From NCBI RefSeq assembly GCF_008042035.1, contig NZ_RDBL01000009.1:351400-415399 (forward strand): a stretch of 64,000 bases of DNA, read 5' to 3'. Each line of letters opens with the position of its first letter. Positions within the stretch are counted from its first letter, which is position 1. The notes beneath the pieces were generated by a model, which was given only the letters and a program-made list of their open reading frames with translations, was not told the DNA's origin and ran no database searches. This document shows, in pieces, positions 7,894 to 16,800 of the stretch. This DNA comes from Streptomyces sp. col6. Its GTDB lineage: Bacteria > Actinomycetota > Actinomycetes > Streptomycetales > Streptomycetaceae. A program made the translations under genes and the position numbers.

Positions 7894-8703
7894 TCAGGTG
7901 TCGGCGCGGGACATCTCCCAGGGCGCCTGCGGCAGAACCTCGCCGGTCTCCAGCATCGACTTGAGGTTGGCAAGCACGGCCGGCCAACCGGCCGAGATGC
8001 CGCCCAGCATCTCCTGGTTGGGGAGCTTCTCGTGGGTCACGGTGAGGCGAACGATGTCCTGATGTGGTTCGACGAGGAAGGTGACGACCGATGGCTCTCT
8101 CGGCGATTGGGCGTCGGGGGCGTCGTCGAAGGTGATGACCAGCCGGGTGGGGGGCACGGTGTCCAGGACGCGGCCCACCACGTCGACCTTGCCTGAGCCG
8201 TCGGCTCGCCGGTGCTCCCAGGCCGATCCGGGTTGCCAGTCGGAGACGTTCGCGTGTCCCCAGTAGCGCGCCGTCAGGTCGGCATCGGTCAGGGCTTGCC
8301 ACACCTGCTCCGCACTGGCGCGGATGTAGGTGACGTATACGTAGTCCGGCACTGGTGTGGGTGCGTTGGTCATGGCGTACTCCTCTGCCTGGTGCTTGAT
8401 GACGCTGATCGCTTGCAGGCGGGGTTTGTCGAAGCCGGAGATCCAGCGCTGTTCGATCTCGTGGATCGGGGCCGGGTTCAGGTAGTGCAGCCGCTCCCGG
8501 CCGCGTCGTACGACGGTGACGAGGTTGGCCCGCACGAGGATGTCCAGGTGCTGCGTCGCCGACTGGCGCGCCATGTCAAGGCGCTCGCACAGTGCGCGCA
8601 GTGTCTGTCCGTTGTGCTCGCGTAGCCGATCGAGCAGGAGTCGCCGAGTGGGATCGGCCAGTGCCTTGAACACCGAGTCGGTCGCTGTTGCTTCGAGGCT
8701 CAC
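7894..8703 (-). CDS. ArsR-type regulator fused to an SRPBCC (AHSA1-like) domain
   Basis: 269 aa from the GTG at 8703. Residues about 8-95 form an ArsR winged helix (FKALADPTRRLLLDRLREHN, LRALCERLDMARQSATQHLD, then VRRGRERLHYLN). The metal-binding CxC of classical ArsR proteins is absent. From about residue 112 a START/AHSA1-like domain follows (YVYVTYIRASAEQVWQALTD; ARYWGHANVSDWQPGSAWEH; LVITFDD; VVTFLVEP; LPNQEMLGGISAGWPAVLAN), a fold that binds small hydrophobic ligands. The junction contains an internal Met (AMTNAPTPVP) that could be a separate start, so two-protein expression is possible. It probably autoregulates from the short AT-richer upstream region (8704-8760). Confidence 0.85.
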   Translation of the reverse strand: MSLEATATDSVFKALADPTRRLLLDRLREHNGQTLRALCERLDMARQSATQHLDILVRANLVTVVRRGRERLHYLNPAPIHEIEQRWISGFDKPRLQAISVIKHQAEEYAMTNAPTPVPDYVYVTYIRASAEQVWQALTDADLTARYWGHANVSDWQPGSAWEHRRADGSGKVDVVGRVLDTVPPTRLVITFDDAPDAQSPREPSVVTFLVEPHQDIVRLTVTHEKLPNQEMLGGISAGWPAVLANLKSMLETGEVLPQAPWEMSRADT

Positions 8704-8763
8704 ACAGAAATTATGCAGGCATTCACCTGCCTATTGTCAAGGGCAATGATCGGCCCTGCGTAA

Positions 8764-8910
8764 ATGTCGCGCTGCGGGAACTCGAGCCGGCCAAGATCGT
8801 CAGGAAGGTCAGCAACGGCGTCTACCGCATCAACCCGATGCCGGCCGGCTACGACTCCCCCGAAGACGCACGACCTGGAACACGCCTTCCGCCTGTTCAA
8901 GGCGACCACC
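8764..8910 (+). pseudogene. Two abutted gene fragments (winged-helix-like and transposase-like)
   Basis: 8764-8862 reads, in one plus frame, NVALRELEPAKIVRKVSNGV and YRINPMPAGYDSPED, a winged-helix-type fragment of the kind seen in actinomycete plasmid/element regulators. In another frame, 8867-8910 reads KTHDLEHAFRLFKATT, which matches the 'HDLEHTFRLFKQTLGW' element of some Streptomyces transposases. Neither has a start, a stop or the rest of its gene. The following 150 nt show no clear gene. Confidence 0.45.
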
Positions 8911-9099
8911 TCGGGAGCCTCGGTTCGTGCGGTGTCTTCGCTGGTCGAGGCGTTCGGGGATCGTGTGTGGGATGCCGCGTCGGCGGTGGCCGCGCCGCAG
9001 GTCTCATCTGTGCCGTCACGCCCGGTCCTTTCGGCAGGTAGAGCAGCAGCGAGGGAAGCCACGGCGCAGCGGAGCCGAAACCCGGCGAGGAGCCGCACG

Positions 9100-9540
9100 C
9101 CGAGGTCGGACGATGACGGCCCTGTCGGACCCATCCCCGAGGCGACCGAGAGGTGTCATGCGGGCGACCGCCTTGAGCGCTCCGGAGGAATTGACGCCAC
9201 GGAGAATTTCCGTGTCCGTCGCGCCCGGAGAGTCTGTGTAGACGGTGATGCCCCGTGGTCCGAGCTCCCGGGCTGCCCAACCGCGGTCAGTTGCTCGATC
9301 GCACCTTGCTCGCAGCGTACGGCCCGATGCCCGGCACGGGCGCACGGTGTTCATGGTGGAGATGTTCACGATGCGTCTGCCGTCACGCATCTTCCTGGCT
9401 GCGTAGCGCATGGTCAGGATGACGGTCCTGGCGTTGACCGCCATCACGCTGTCGAATACCTCCACCTCGGTCTGGGCGAGTGGCACCCGGCTGCGGACCA
9501 TCGCCACGTTTTTGACCAGAACGTCCAGGCTCCGTGCAGG
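9100..9540 (-). pseudogene. Short-chain dehydrogenase/reductase, multiply frameshifted fragment
   Basis: Minus-strand reading gives LDVLVKNVAMVRSRVPLAQ, SVMAVNARTVILTMRYAARK, GRRIVNISTMNT, AARELGPRGITVYTDSPGAT and DTEILRGVNSS...MTPLGRLGD. This is a classical SDR pattern (NNAG equivalent, catalytic Ser of the NIS motif, and the PG motif). The YxxxK block exists only as pieces in different frames (YAASK, then AIEQLT), so at least two indels have struck the active site. The N-terminal Rossmann glycine motif is missing, and the 5' side abuts the ATP-binding-like pseudogene. Confidence 0.75.
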
Positions 9541-9646
9541 GTGGTCGCGACGTGTCCGGCCCATCCCCGCCGCCCACAGGCCCTGGCAGACCAGCCGGGT
9601 CCCCGGGCAGCCCGCGGCCGGCCATGACCGCCTGACAGCCGGCCCC

Positions 9647-10122
9647 GCACTCCGTAACCGGGCGATGCGCCGAGACCTGGTGCAGCACATCCGCGCCGGC
9701 CTCGTCGTCCAGGTCAGCGAGCCCAGGATGGTGGGACAGAGCAAGGATGCAGGCCTGCCCGTCCTGGTCGGACAGGTGCACGGACATCCGATTCCCCTGG
9801 CCCTCAACCGTTGTCTCGACGAGGAGCACCATGACCGCCTCGACCGCGTCCAAGACGACCTGACCGGGACGGAAGTCCCACGCCCCGAGCTGGGTGAGGA
9901 CCGCGTCCTTGGCCTTGACGGACGCCCACCGGTTCGCCACGTGCACCCAGTTCGCGCCACGCCGTTCCGCATCACCACCCCGCACCGTGCCGACCTGGCA
10001 AGCACGCCCGAGCCGCCGTCCGCTGTCTCGGGGCGAGGCGGAGAGACCGGCTTCTTCGGCGGCGGAGGCGTCGTCGGTGGATTCGACGGCGACGTCAGCT
10101 GCTAGATTGGCCCTGCTGGCAT
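9647..10122 (-). pseudogene. Broken second copy of the gene at 3087-3617
   Basis: It aligns with the gene at 3087-3617 but carries three lesions. The sixth codon after the conserved ATG (10122) runs into TAG at 10104-10102, where copy A has GAG. One G is deleted in the stretch equivalent to CGCCGGTTCC, shifting the frame before NWVHVANRW. The last ~18 codons are missing because the sequence changes at about 9647. Downstream of the shift the protein pattern is well preserved (VLDAVEAVMVLLVETT; VHLSDQDGQACILALSHH), so inactivation is probably recent. Confidence 0.8.
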
Positions 10123-10151
10123 GCGCCCTCCCGACATGGACAGGCGCGGAG
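9647..10151. repeat. Direct repeat copy B (partner 3141-3646)
   Basis: Same orientation and almost colinear with 3141-3646; see the gene-level entries. The left edge coincides with the end of the SDR fragment area, suggesting a recombination or insertion junction near 9640-9647. Confidence 0.85.
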
Positions 10152-10159
10152 TGCGCCCC

Positions 10160-10524
10160 CTCAACCGCTCCTCGTACACCGAGGGCTGACACCCCCGTAC
10201 GCGACCGCATGCTCCCGCCCACGCAGTCGCGCCTTGGACGTCGCCAGACCCCGGCCAACCGCATGGACGCGGTCGAACCGCGGCATGCATGGCGGAACGC
10301 GCGCACGGCGGTGGCAGCGTGAGGTGTCGCCGCTGCAACGAATCGCTGGAGCCGAAGGAGGACGTGCCGTATGACATCCCTGGCTCGACCGGGCGCGCGC
10401 AACGCCGGCGACCCAGCGTCGGCGGCCGACTGACTGACTGCCGGCCTGTGCACCGACGGTCTCCGCGCCCCGGTGAAACGTTCCTACGCCATCATCACCC
10501 TGCCCGTGGGGCCCGCGCTTCCGG
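10160..10524. other. Intergenic stretch, no gene supported
   Basis: Only Arg-rich shadow frames are open. No recognisable family, start or terminator was found. Confidence 0.5.
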
Positions 10525-11166
10525 TCAGCCGGTCTCGCGGTCGGGTTCGGATGGGGCGCTCAGCAGGCGGCGGACAAGGACGCTCCAGCTGTCGGACAGC
10601 GGGCGGCCTTCGGCGGAGGAGAGGGGCCTGTCGGTCTCGGGCATGGCCAGGAACAGCAGGAGCGGGCCTTCGAGTGCGCCGGTCAACTGGACGGCCAGGC
10701 TGTCCAGGTCGGGGAGAGCGACTGCGGCCTGCCCCAGCAGGACGCGCAGGTGCACACGCGTGATCGACGCCGGGCCGGCGGGGACGGGCTGGTTCCGGTC
10801 GAGGGCGGCGCGGGCGATGCCGTGATGGTCCAGCAGGAAGGCAATCCTGGCCTGCCCGTAGGCGACCATGCGGTCGAGTGCCGGCGCACCCGGACCCAGT
10901 GGAGGGGGGCCGTAGAGCACCTGTTCCTGGAAGGCGCGGTCTTCGGCGTCGAGCAGGGCGCGGAAGATTCCGGCGCGGGTGCCGAAGCGCCGGAAGACAG
11001 TGCCCTTGCCCAGGCCGGCGCGTTCGGCGAGGGCGTCCATCGTGACGCTGCAGGGGCCCCCGTCGGCCAGCATCTCCCGGACGGTCGCCAGGAGCAGCTC
11101 GCGGTTGCGCACGGCATCGGCGCGTTCGGGGCGGGGCCGGCCCAGAGGGATGAGGGATCCGTTCAC
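10525..11166 (-). CDS. TetR family transcriptional regulator
   Basis: 213 aa from the GTG at 11166. Residues about 20-65 are the TetR helix-turn-helix (NRELLLATVREMLADGG; SVTMDALAERAGLGKGTVFR; RFGTRAGIFRALLD). The rest is an all-helical ligand domain. It is transcribed divergently from the flavin oxidoreductase gene at 11284, a common arrangement in which the TetR protein represses its neighbour and itself. Ligand unknown, probably a quinone or azo-type electrophile if the pairing is functional (inference). Confidence 0.9.
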   Translation of the reverse strand: MNGSLIPLGRPRPERADAVRNRELLLATVREMLADGGPCSVTMDALAERAGLGKGTVFRRFGTRAGIFRALLDAEDRAFQEQVLYGPPPLGPGAPALDRMVAYGQARIAFLLDHHGIARAALDRNQPVPAGPASITRVHLRVLLGQAAVALPDLDSLAVQLTGALEGPLLLFLAMPETDRPLSSAEGRPLSDSWSVLVRRLLSAPSEPDRETG

Positions 11167-11283
11167 CTGTCCAACCTACCGCCCCCCATATTAAGCGGGG
11201 TATAGTCCGTTTATGGCGGTGAAGTCCCCATCCCGGGTCCTCCGCCGCGTGCCCTCTACCACTGCCCCTTGAGGAGTTCCGCG
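11167..11283. promoter_or_regulatory. Divergent promoter region between TetR and oxidoreductase genes
   Basis: 117 bp. It contains an AT-richer island (CATATTAAGCGGGGTATAG, about 11188-11206) unusual for the surroundings and probably holding promoter elements and the TetR operator. I could not find a convincing long palindrome. Confidence 0.5.
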
Positions 11284-11916
11284 ATGAACCTGTTCCGTCT
11301 GGACGCGAGCATCTTCCCGGCCACTTCGGCCAGCACCGAACTGGCCTCCTTGGTCGAGGCCGAGTGGACTGCCGCACACCCCGGCGCCACCGTGACGCGA
11401 CGGCACATTGCCACGGATCCCCTCCCCTCCGAGGCCTGGGCCCTGGCGACCACGGCCGGCTTCACCCCCGAGGCGGACCGGAGCCCGGCCCAGCGCGACG
11501 CGGCGGCCCTCGCGGCCACACTCGTAGAAGAGCTGCGCGACGCGGACGCGGTCGTCCTCGCGGTGCCGTTCTACAACTTCGGGGTCTCCCAGCACTTCAA
11601 GGCCTGGGTCGACCTCGTGATCGCCGGATGCGGCCCCACCGACCCGGTGCTCAAGGGCAAGCCCACCGCCTTGATCACCACCATCGGCGGCGGATACGGC
11701 CCCGGCACGCCGCGCGAAGGCTGGGACCACTCCACTTCCTACCTCGAGCGCATTGTCCGCGACCTGTGGCAGGCCGACCTCACCCTGGTCAAGCGCGAGC
11801 TGACCCTGGCCGCCACCACACCGGCCATGGAGCAGCTGCGGGATCTCGCGGACCGGCACCACACCGCCGCCAAGGAACTGGCGCGCGAGGCCGGACTCGC
11901 CCTGGCCGGCAACTGA
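11284..11916 (+). CDS. FMN-dependent NADH:quinone oxidoreductase / azoreductase
   Basis: 210 aa from the ATG at 11284, with TTGAGGAG upstream. Flavodoxin-like fold of the AzoR family: an N-terminal strand FRLDASIFP followed by a Ser/Thr phosphate-binding loop, DADAVVLAVPFYNFGVSQHF (FMN-binding P.YNF motif, about residues 86-105), LKAWVDLVI-type helix, and KPTALITTIGGGYGPGTPRE contacting the isoalloxazine. These cytosolic homodimers reduce quinones, azo dyes and nitroaromatics by two-electron transfer. It is divergent from the TetR gene and probably repressed by it. A strong hairpin terminator follows. Confidence 0.9.
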   Translation: MNLFRLDASIFPATSASTELASLVEAEWTAAHPGATVTRRHIATDPLPSEAWALATTAGFTPEADRSPAQRDAAALAATLVEELRDADAVVLAVPFYNFGVSQHFKAWVDLVIAGCGPTDPVLKGKPTALITTIGGGYGPGTPREGWDHSTSYLERIVRDLWQADLTLVKRELTLAATTPAMEQLRDLADRHHTAAKELAREAGLALAGN

Positions 11917-11935
11917 GGTGACTTGACCGCACGGG

Positions 11936-11969
11936 GCCGGGGGCCGCTTCCCGCCAAGCGGCCCCCGGC
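11936..11969 (+). terminator. Terminator after the oxidoreductase gene
   Basis: Perfect 14 bp inverted repeat GCCGGGGGCCGCTT (11936-11949) / AAGCGGCCCCCGGC (11956-11969), loop CCCGCC, 20 nt past the stop codon. Confidence 0.85.
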
Positions 11970-12064
11970 GCCCCGGAGTGACGGCGTGAGGTTGCCCCCG
12001 CCCCGCGGCCGCACGCCTGCCATCATGTACGCGACATACTCACTCTCGGGAAGAGCAGCCCCTC

Positions 12065-12379
12065 ATGCGTACCAAGCGTCCCGCTTCCGCCGTCCTGATC
12101 ACCGCTCTCAGCTTCGGCTTCTCGCTCACCGCCACCTCGGCCGTCGAGGCCTCGCCCCGGTCCGGATGCCAGTACAAGGTCGTCTGGCCGACGGCCGGGG
12201 TCTACGAGGACCCGAACCCGGGCAGTGCCGTCGTGAAGACCAAGTACGCCGGTGACATCGTCGGCGCGGCAACGTGCGAGGGCGCGTCCTACAACGAGTA
12301 CGGCTATGTACTCGTCACCACCGACGCGGCCGCGGACGGGCGGGGCTGGATGCGCGAGGGCGCGGTCGTCGCTCTCTGA
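12065..12379 (+). CDS. Small secreted protein, SH3-like
   Basis: 104 aa. A signal peptide (MRTKRPASAVLITALSFGFS) ends near EASP. The mature part has two cysteines (GCQYKV; ATCEGASY) and the pattern of a bacterial SH3-type secreted domain: VVWPTAGVYEDPNPGSAVVK, then GYVLVTTDAAADGRGWMREG and AVVAL. Such single-domain secreted SH3-like proteins are abundant in Streptomyces and probably act at the cell wall. It converges on the polyketide operon; only 44 nt separate the two stop codons and no strong hairpin is visible between them. Confidence 0.75.
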   Translation: MRTKRPASAVLITALSFGFSLTATSAVEASPRSGCQYKVVWPTAGVYEDPNPGSAVVKTKYAGDIVGAATCEGASYNEYGYVLVTTDAAADGRGWMREGAVVAL

Positions 12380-12423
12380 CCGCCACGCCGCAGGTCTCGC
12401 CCGGAGGCACCGGACAGCCACTC

Positions 12424-13890
12424 CTAAGGACACGCGGCGCCATGCATGCCACGGTCCCCTTCCGCGTCGCCCGTCCCCGTCCCCGTCCCGTCGAGCACAT
12501 CGAGCAAGCGCGTCACGGCGTCCCGGTCGGCCCTGCCGGTGCCGCTTGCCGCGATGTGGCCGTCCGGGCGGATCAGCAGGAAGCCGCGGTGGGGTGCCGT
12601 GCGGTGGGTCAGCAGATGTGGACGGCGGGCCGCCAGGGCGCGGGCCCAGTCCGCGGACGCGTCGCCCGTGACCAGGGTCAGGCGGTGGTCCGGCGCTCGG
12701 GTCAGGGCCCATCGTGGGGCGCGGGCGCCCGCCCGGCGACCGGGGCCGGAGCGTTCGTAGCGCACACGTCTCCCCGCCAGCAGGGGTACGAACCACCGGC
12801 GCAGCACACCGGCGGATTCCAGCGCCTGCCACACCAGGTCCCGCACCTTCGCGGCGAGCGGGGGGAGCATGAAGACGCGGAGCATGGTGTGCGTGGCCCG
12901 GACGGTCTGCTCAGCCGCCTGTCGGCGCTCCTGCTCGTACGTGTCGAGCACATCCGGGTGGAGCGCGCCGCGCGCCACACCCGCCAGCTTCCAGGCCAGG
13001 TTGCGTACGTCCTGAAGGCCCAGGTTGAGGCCCTGACCGCCGAGCGGGGCGTGGGTGTGCGCGGCGTCCCCGGCCAGGAAGCACCGGCCCACCCGGAGCC
13101 GCGACGCGATCCGCTCCGCGCTCGTGAACTCGCGTACCACGTCCAGGCTCGCCAGGCGCATGCCGTGCGGACCGCGCTCCGACAGCAGCCGTTGGACGGT
13201 CTCCTCGGTCAGCGGCGTGCCCGGCGGGACAGCCGTGTAGATGCGGACCACCCCGTCCCGCATCGGGGCGTACACCAGGGACCCCTTCTCGGACATCGAG
13301 TAGTGCACGGCACCCTGCTCGATGTCCTCGGTGAGCCTGCCCTCGGCGAGCAGGAGCGGCATCGGTACCTGTTCGCCCAGGAATTCGATGCCCAGTGCGT
13401 CGCGGACGGTGCTGCGCACCCCGTCGGCGGCTATCAGCCAGTCCGCCTCGATCGTTCCCGGCCCGTCCGGGCTCACGGTGCTCGCGCGGACGCCTGACGC
13501 GTCCTGCTCGATCCCGGTCACCCGGATACCTCGTTCGACGCAGCCCCCCAGTCGTCGCAAGGCCCGGTCCAGCAGTTCCTCCGTTCGGTGCTGGGGCAGC
13601 AGCAGAGGCTGGTCGGCGGGGCCGAGGGAGAGGTCGAAGCGACGACGGCGGGCCAGTGTGAAACGCATCGCGCGCACCGGCTGCCCCAGTCGCCCTGCCT
13701 CCTCCAGCACGTCCAGGTCGTCCAGTACGGCGAGCCCGCTCGGCCACAGTTGCATCGCCCGGGGACCCGTCGCGGGGCGGGGCGCGGCGTCCACCACGCG
13801 CACAAGGACACCGAAGCGGCGGAGTTCGGCCGCTGCCGCGAGTCCGACCGGGCCGGCGCCGACCACCAGCACGGTGGTCCGGGCGCTCAT
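12424..13890 (-). CDS. FAD-dependent aromatic/polyketide monooxygenase
   Basis: 488 aa from the ATG at 13890, overlapping the PKS stop codon (ATGA). It is a p-hydroxybenzoate-hydroxylase-type flavoprotein: an N-terminal dinucleotide fold [20 protein letters not shown] (residues about 7-26), a DG motif [17 protein letters not shown] (151-167), and a GD motif [20 protein letters not shown] (270-289) that binds the FAD ribityl chain. The C-terminal thioredoxin-like extension (about 400-488) matches PgaE/MtmOIV/RdmE-type polyketide oxygenases. As the last gene of the operon it very likely hydroxylates, epoxidises or oxidatively rearranges the released polyketide; the exact reaction cannot be read from sequence. 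The C-terminal tail is Gly/Thr-rich. Confidence 0.93.
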   Translation of the reverse strand: MSARTTVLVVGAGPVGLAAAAELRRFGVLVRVVDAAPRPATGPRAMQLWPSGLAVLDDLDVLEEAGRLGQPVRAMRFTLARRRRFDLSLGPADQPLLLPQHRTEELLDRALRRLGGCVERGIRVTGIEQDASGVRASTVSPDGPGTIEADWLIAADGVRSTVRDALGIEFLGEQVPMPLLLAEGRLTEDIEQGAVHYSMSEKGSLVYAPMRDGVVRIYTAVPPGTPLTEETVQRLLSERGPHGMRLASLDVVREFTSAERIASRLRVGRCFLAGDAAHTHAPLGGQGLNLGLQDVRNLAWKLAGVARGALHPDVLDTYEQERRQAAEQTVRATHTMLRVFMLPPLAAKVRDLVWQALESAGVLRRWFVPLLAGRRVRYERSGPGRRAGARAPRWALTRAPDHRLTLVTGDASADWARALAARRPHLLTHRTAPHRGFLLIRPDGHIAASGTGRADRDAVTRLLDVLDGTGTGTGDAEGDRGMHGAACP

Positions 13891-16800
13891 GCCGACCACC
13901 CCAGCTCGTGCGCACCGGTGACGTCGTCCAGCCAGTCGGCCAGGGCGGTCGCCGTGTCGGCCGCGTGCTCCTGCATGAGCGTGAAGTGGTCGCCGGGCAC
14001 CTCCCTCACCTCCTGGCTGCCGGGCCAGGGCGCCCGCCACGGCGGCACACGCCACGGCGCCGGCCCCGGCAGCGCGGAGGCCGCCCGTACCAGCAGGGAC
14101 GGAGCGGCCGGATCGGCCGGCTGCCACTGGCCGAGGAGCGGGAGGTAGCCGCCCATCGCGGCGATCCGGCGGTCGTCGGCCTCCAGCACGTCCAGTCCGC
14201 GTGCCACGCCCGACAGGAGCGCCGGCGGCAGCCCGTCCGGGGTGAGCGGCCCCGGCGGGTAGGTGTCGAGCAGGACCAGCGCTTGGGCAGGGGTGCCGCG
14301 CGCGGCCAGCCTCGCCGCCACCGCGTGGGCGAGGAGGCCGCCCGAGGAGTAGCCGGCCAGGGCGACGGTCCGGCCCTCCGCCCGTGCCGTCACCGCCGTG
14401 GCCGCCGCATCGACCAGCGACGCCCATGAGGCGGGCAACCGCTCGTCGCCGGCGAAGCCCGGCAGTCCGAACGCGCAGACCGCGCGTCGGTCTGCCAGCT
14501 CCGCGGCCAGTCGGACGAACTGGTGTGCGCCGGAAGTGGCCAACACCGTGGGAAAGCACATGAGCACCGGTCCGGCCGGGCCGGTGGCGAGGTTGTGGGC
14601 CCTGGGCAGGTCCCGCGCCTCGGGCACGTCGAAGCGGGGCAGCCGGGCGGCTGCCGCGACGACCTGTACGCCGAATCGGGCGATCCGGGCCGGGTCACCG
14701 GAGAAGGCCGCGTCCGCCGCCACGTGGCGCAGATCGCCGGGGACGGAGGGCTCAGTGCGGTCGGTGCCACCGTGCGCGGCACCGTCAGCCGTGCTGCCGT
14801 CGCTGGGGCCGTCGGCGGAATCGAGCGTGCCGGCCCCGACGGCCCGCGTACGAACCGCCGTGCCCGACAGTTCTTGTCGCAGATGCCGGGCCAGCGCGTC
14901 CGCCGTGCGCAGGTCGAAGAGCCGGCGCACAGTCAGCCTCTTGCCGGTGGCCGACGCCAGGCGGTTGCGCAGGGCCACCGTCACGACGGAGTCCATGCCC
15001 AGCTCCAGGAAAGAGCGGTCCGGGGCAATGGCCTCCGGGGTCTCGTGTCCGAGGAGCGAGGCGGCTTCCGTACGAACCAGGTCCAGCAGCCGTTCGTACT
15101 GTTCGGCCGGTGCCAGGCCGGCGAGGAGTCCCGCGTCGGCCAGTTCCGCGATCTCCGGTGTCGCGGGCCGGTGTTCGCGGGCCCGGCCCGATGCGGTGTC
15201 CTCGATCCAGAAGCGGCGCGACTGGAACGCGTAGGTCGGCAGGTCGACCGCCTCCGAGGTGTCCGGCAGGGACGACGACCAGTCGGCTCCGATGCCCTGT
15301 ACGTACGCCTCGGCGACCGCCGTCGCCATCCGCTCCGGGCTCCCCTCGCCGCGCCGCAGCGTGCCGATGACCACCGCGTCCGTCTCCGCGTCGTACGCCA
15401 GATCCTCGATACCGGCGGCCAGCACCGGCTGCCCGCTCACCTCGATGAAGGCGCGGTGGCCCTCCTCGAGGGCGGTCCGGACAGCTCGGTCGAAGCGGAC
15501 CGGTTCGCGCAGGTTCCGGTACCAGTAGGCGGCGTCCGGGGCGGAGGTCAGCCTGCCGCCGGTGACGGTGGAGTAGAGCGGCACCGCAGGGGCTGCGGGG
15601 CTGAGCCCGGCCAGTTCCGTCAGGATGGTGTCGCGTACCGGCTCGACCTGGCCCGAGTGACCGGCACCGGGTGCGTCCAGGAGGCGTACGCGGACGCCCT
15701 CGGCCTTGAAGCGCGCGTGCAGCTCACGGCATGCGTCGGTGTCGCCCGACACGACGACAGCCTCCGGCCCGTTCACGGTGGCCACCGACAACCGGTGCCC
15801 GTACGGTGCCAGTTGCGCCTCGATGTCCTCGACCGGCAGTGCCACGGCGAGCATCGCGCCGGTGGCCCGTAGACCGGCCAGGGCCCTGCTGCGCACCGCG
15901 ACCACGTGCGCACCCTGGGCGAGGGTCAGTGCTCCCGCGACGCACGCCGCGGCCACCTCGCCCTGGGAGTGGCCGATCACCGCCGCCGGGTGGACTCCGT
16001 AGGACTGCCACATCCGGGCGAGCGACACCATGACCGCCCACAGCACGGGCTGCTGCACATCGAGTCGCTTCATCGCCTCCTCGTCGCACAGTGCCTTCGG
16101 CAGTTCGGTCTCGACGGTCCAGTCCAGATGCGGAGCCAGTGCCCTCGCGCACTCCCCCATCGACTCGGCGAACACCGCCGACCGGGAGAGGAGTTCCGAC
16201 GCCATGCCGGGCCACTGGGAGCCGTGGCCGGCGAACACGAAGACCGGTGCCCCGCGTTCCTTGGCCGTGCCGCGGACGAGACCGGCGGCGGGCCGGCCCT
16301 CCGCGAGCGCCGTGAGGCCGGCCAGGACGCCGGCCCGGTCGTCACCGAGGAGCACCGCGCGGCTGGGCAGCGCGGCGCGGGCGGCGAGGGCCGCTCCCAC
16401 CGCGCCGAGGGACACCTCCGGCCGTTCGGCCAGGAAGGACGCCAGCCGGCCGGCCTGCGCGGCGAGCGCCGCGTCCCCGCGTGCGGAGACGAGCAGCGGG
16501 ACGGGGCCGGTGTGCGGAGCAGCGGTGCCGGGCTCCTGCGGCGGCGCCTGTTCGAGGATGACGTGGGCGTTGGTGCCGCTCATGCCGAAGGCCGACACCC
16601 CGGCACGGCGCGGACGCCCCGTTTCCGGCCACGGGGTCTCCTCCGTGACCAGCCGGATCGCGCCGGACGACCAGTCGACGATTGGGGTCGGCCGGTCCGC
16701 GTGCAGGGTCTTCGGGACGGTGCCGGCCCGCATGGCGAGGACGGTCTTGATGACCCCTGCCATGCCCGCAGCGGCCAAGGTGTGACCGATGTTGGACTTC

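Noticed and set aside
11160..11240. A TetR operator palindrome in the azoreductase divergent gap
   Set aside because: AT-rich island is clear but no convincing symmetric sequence could be written, so no operator is called.
12380..12423. Terminator between the secreted SH3-like gene and the PKS operon end
   Set aside because: No stable inverted repeat is visible in the 44 nt gap.
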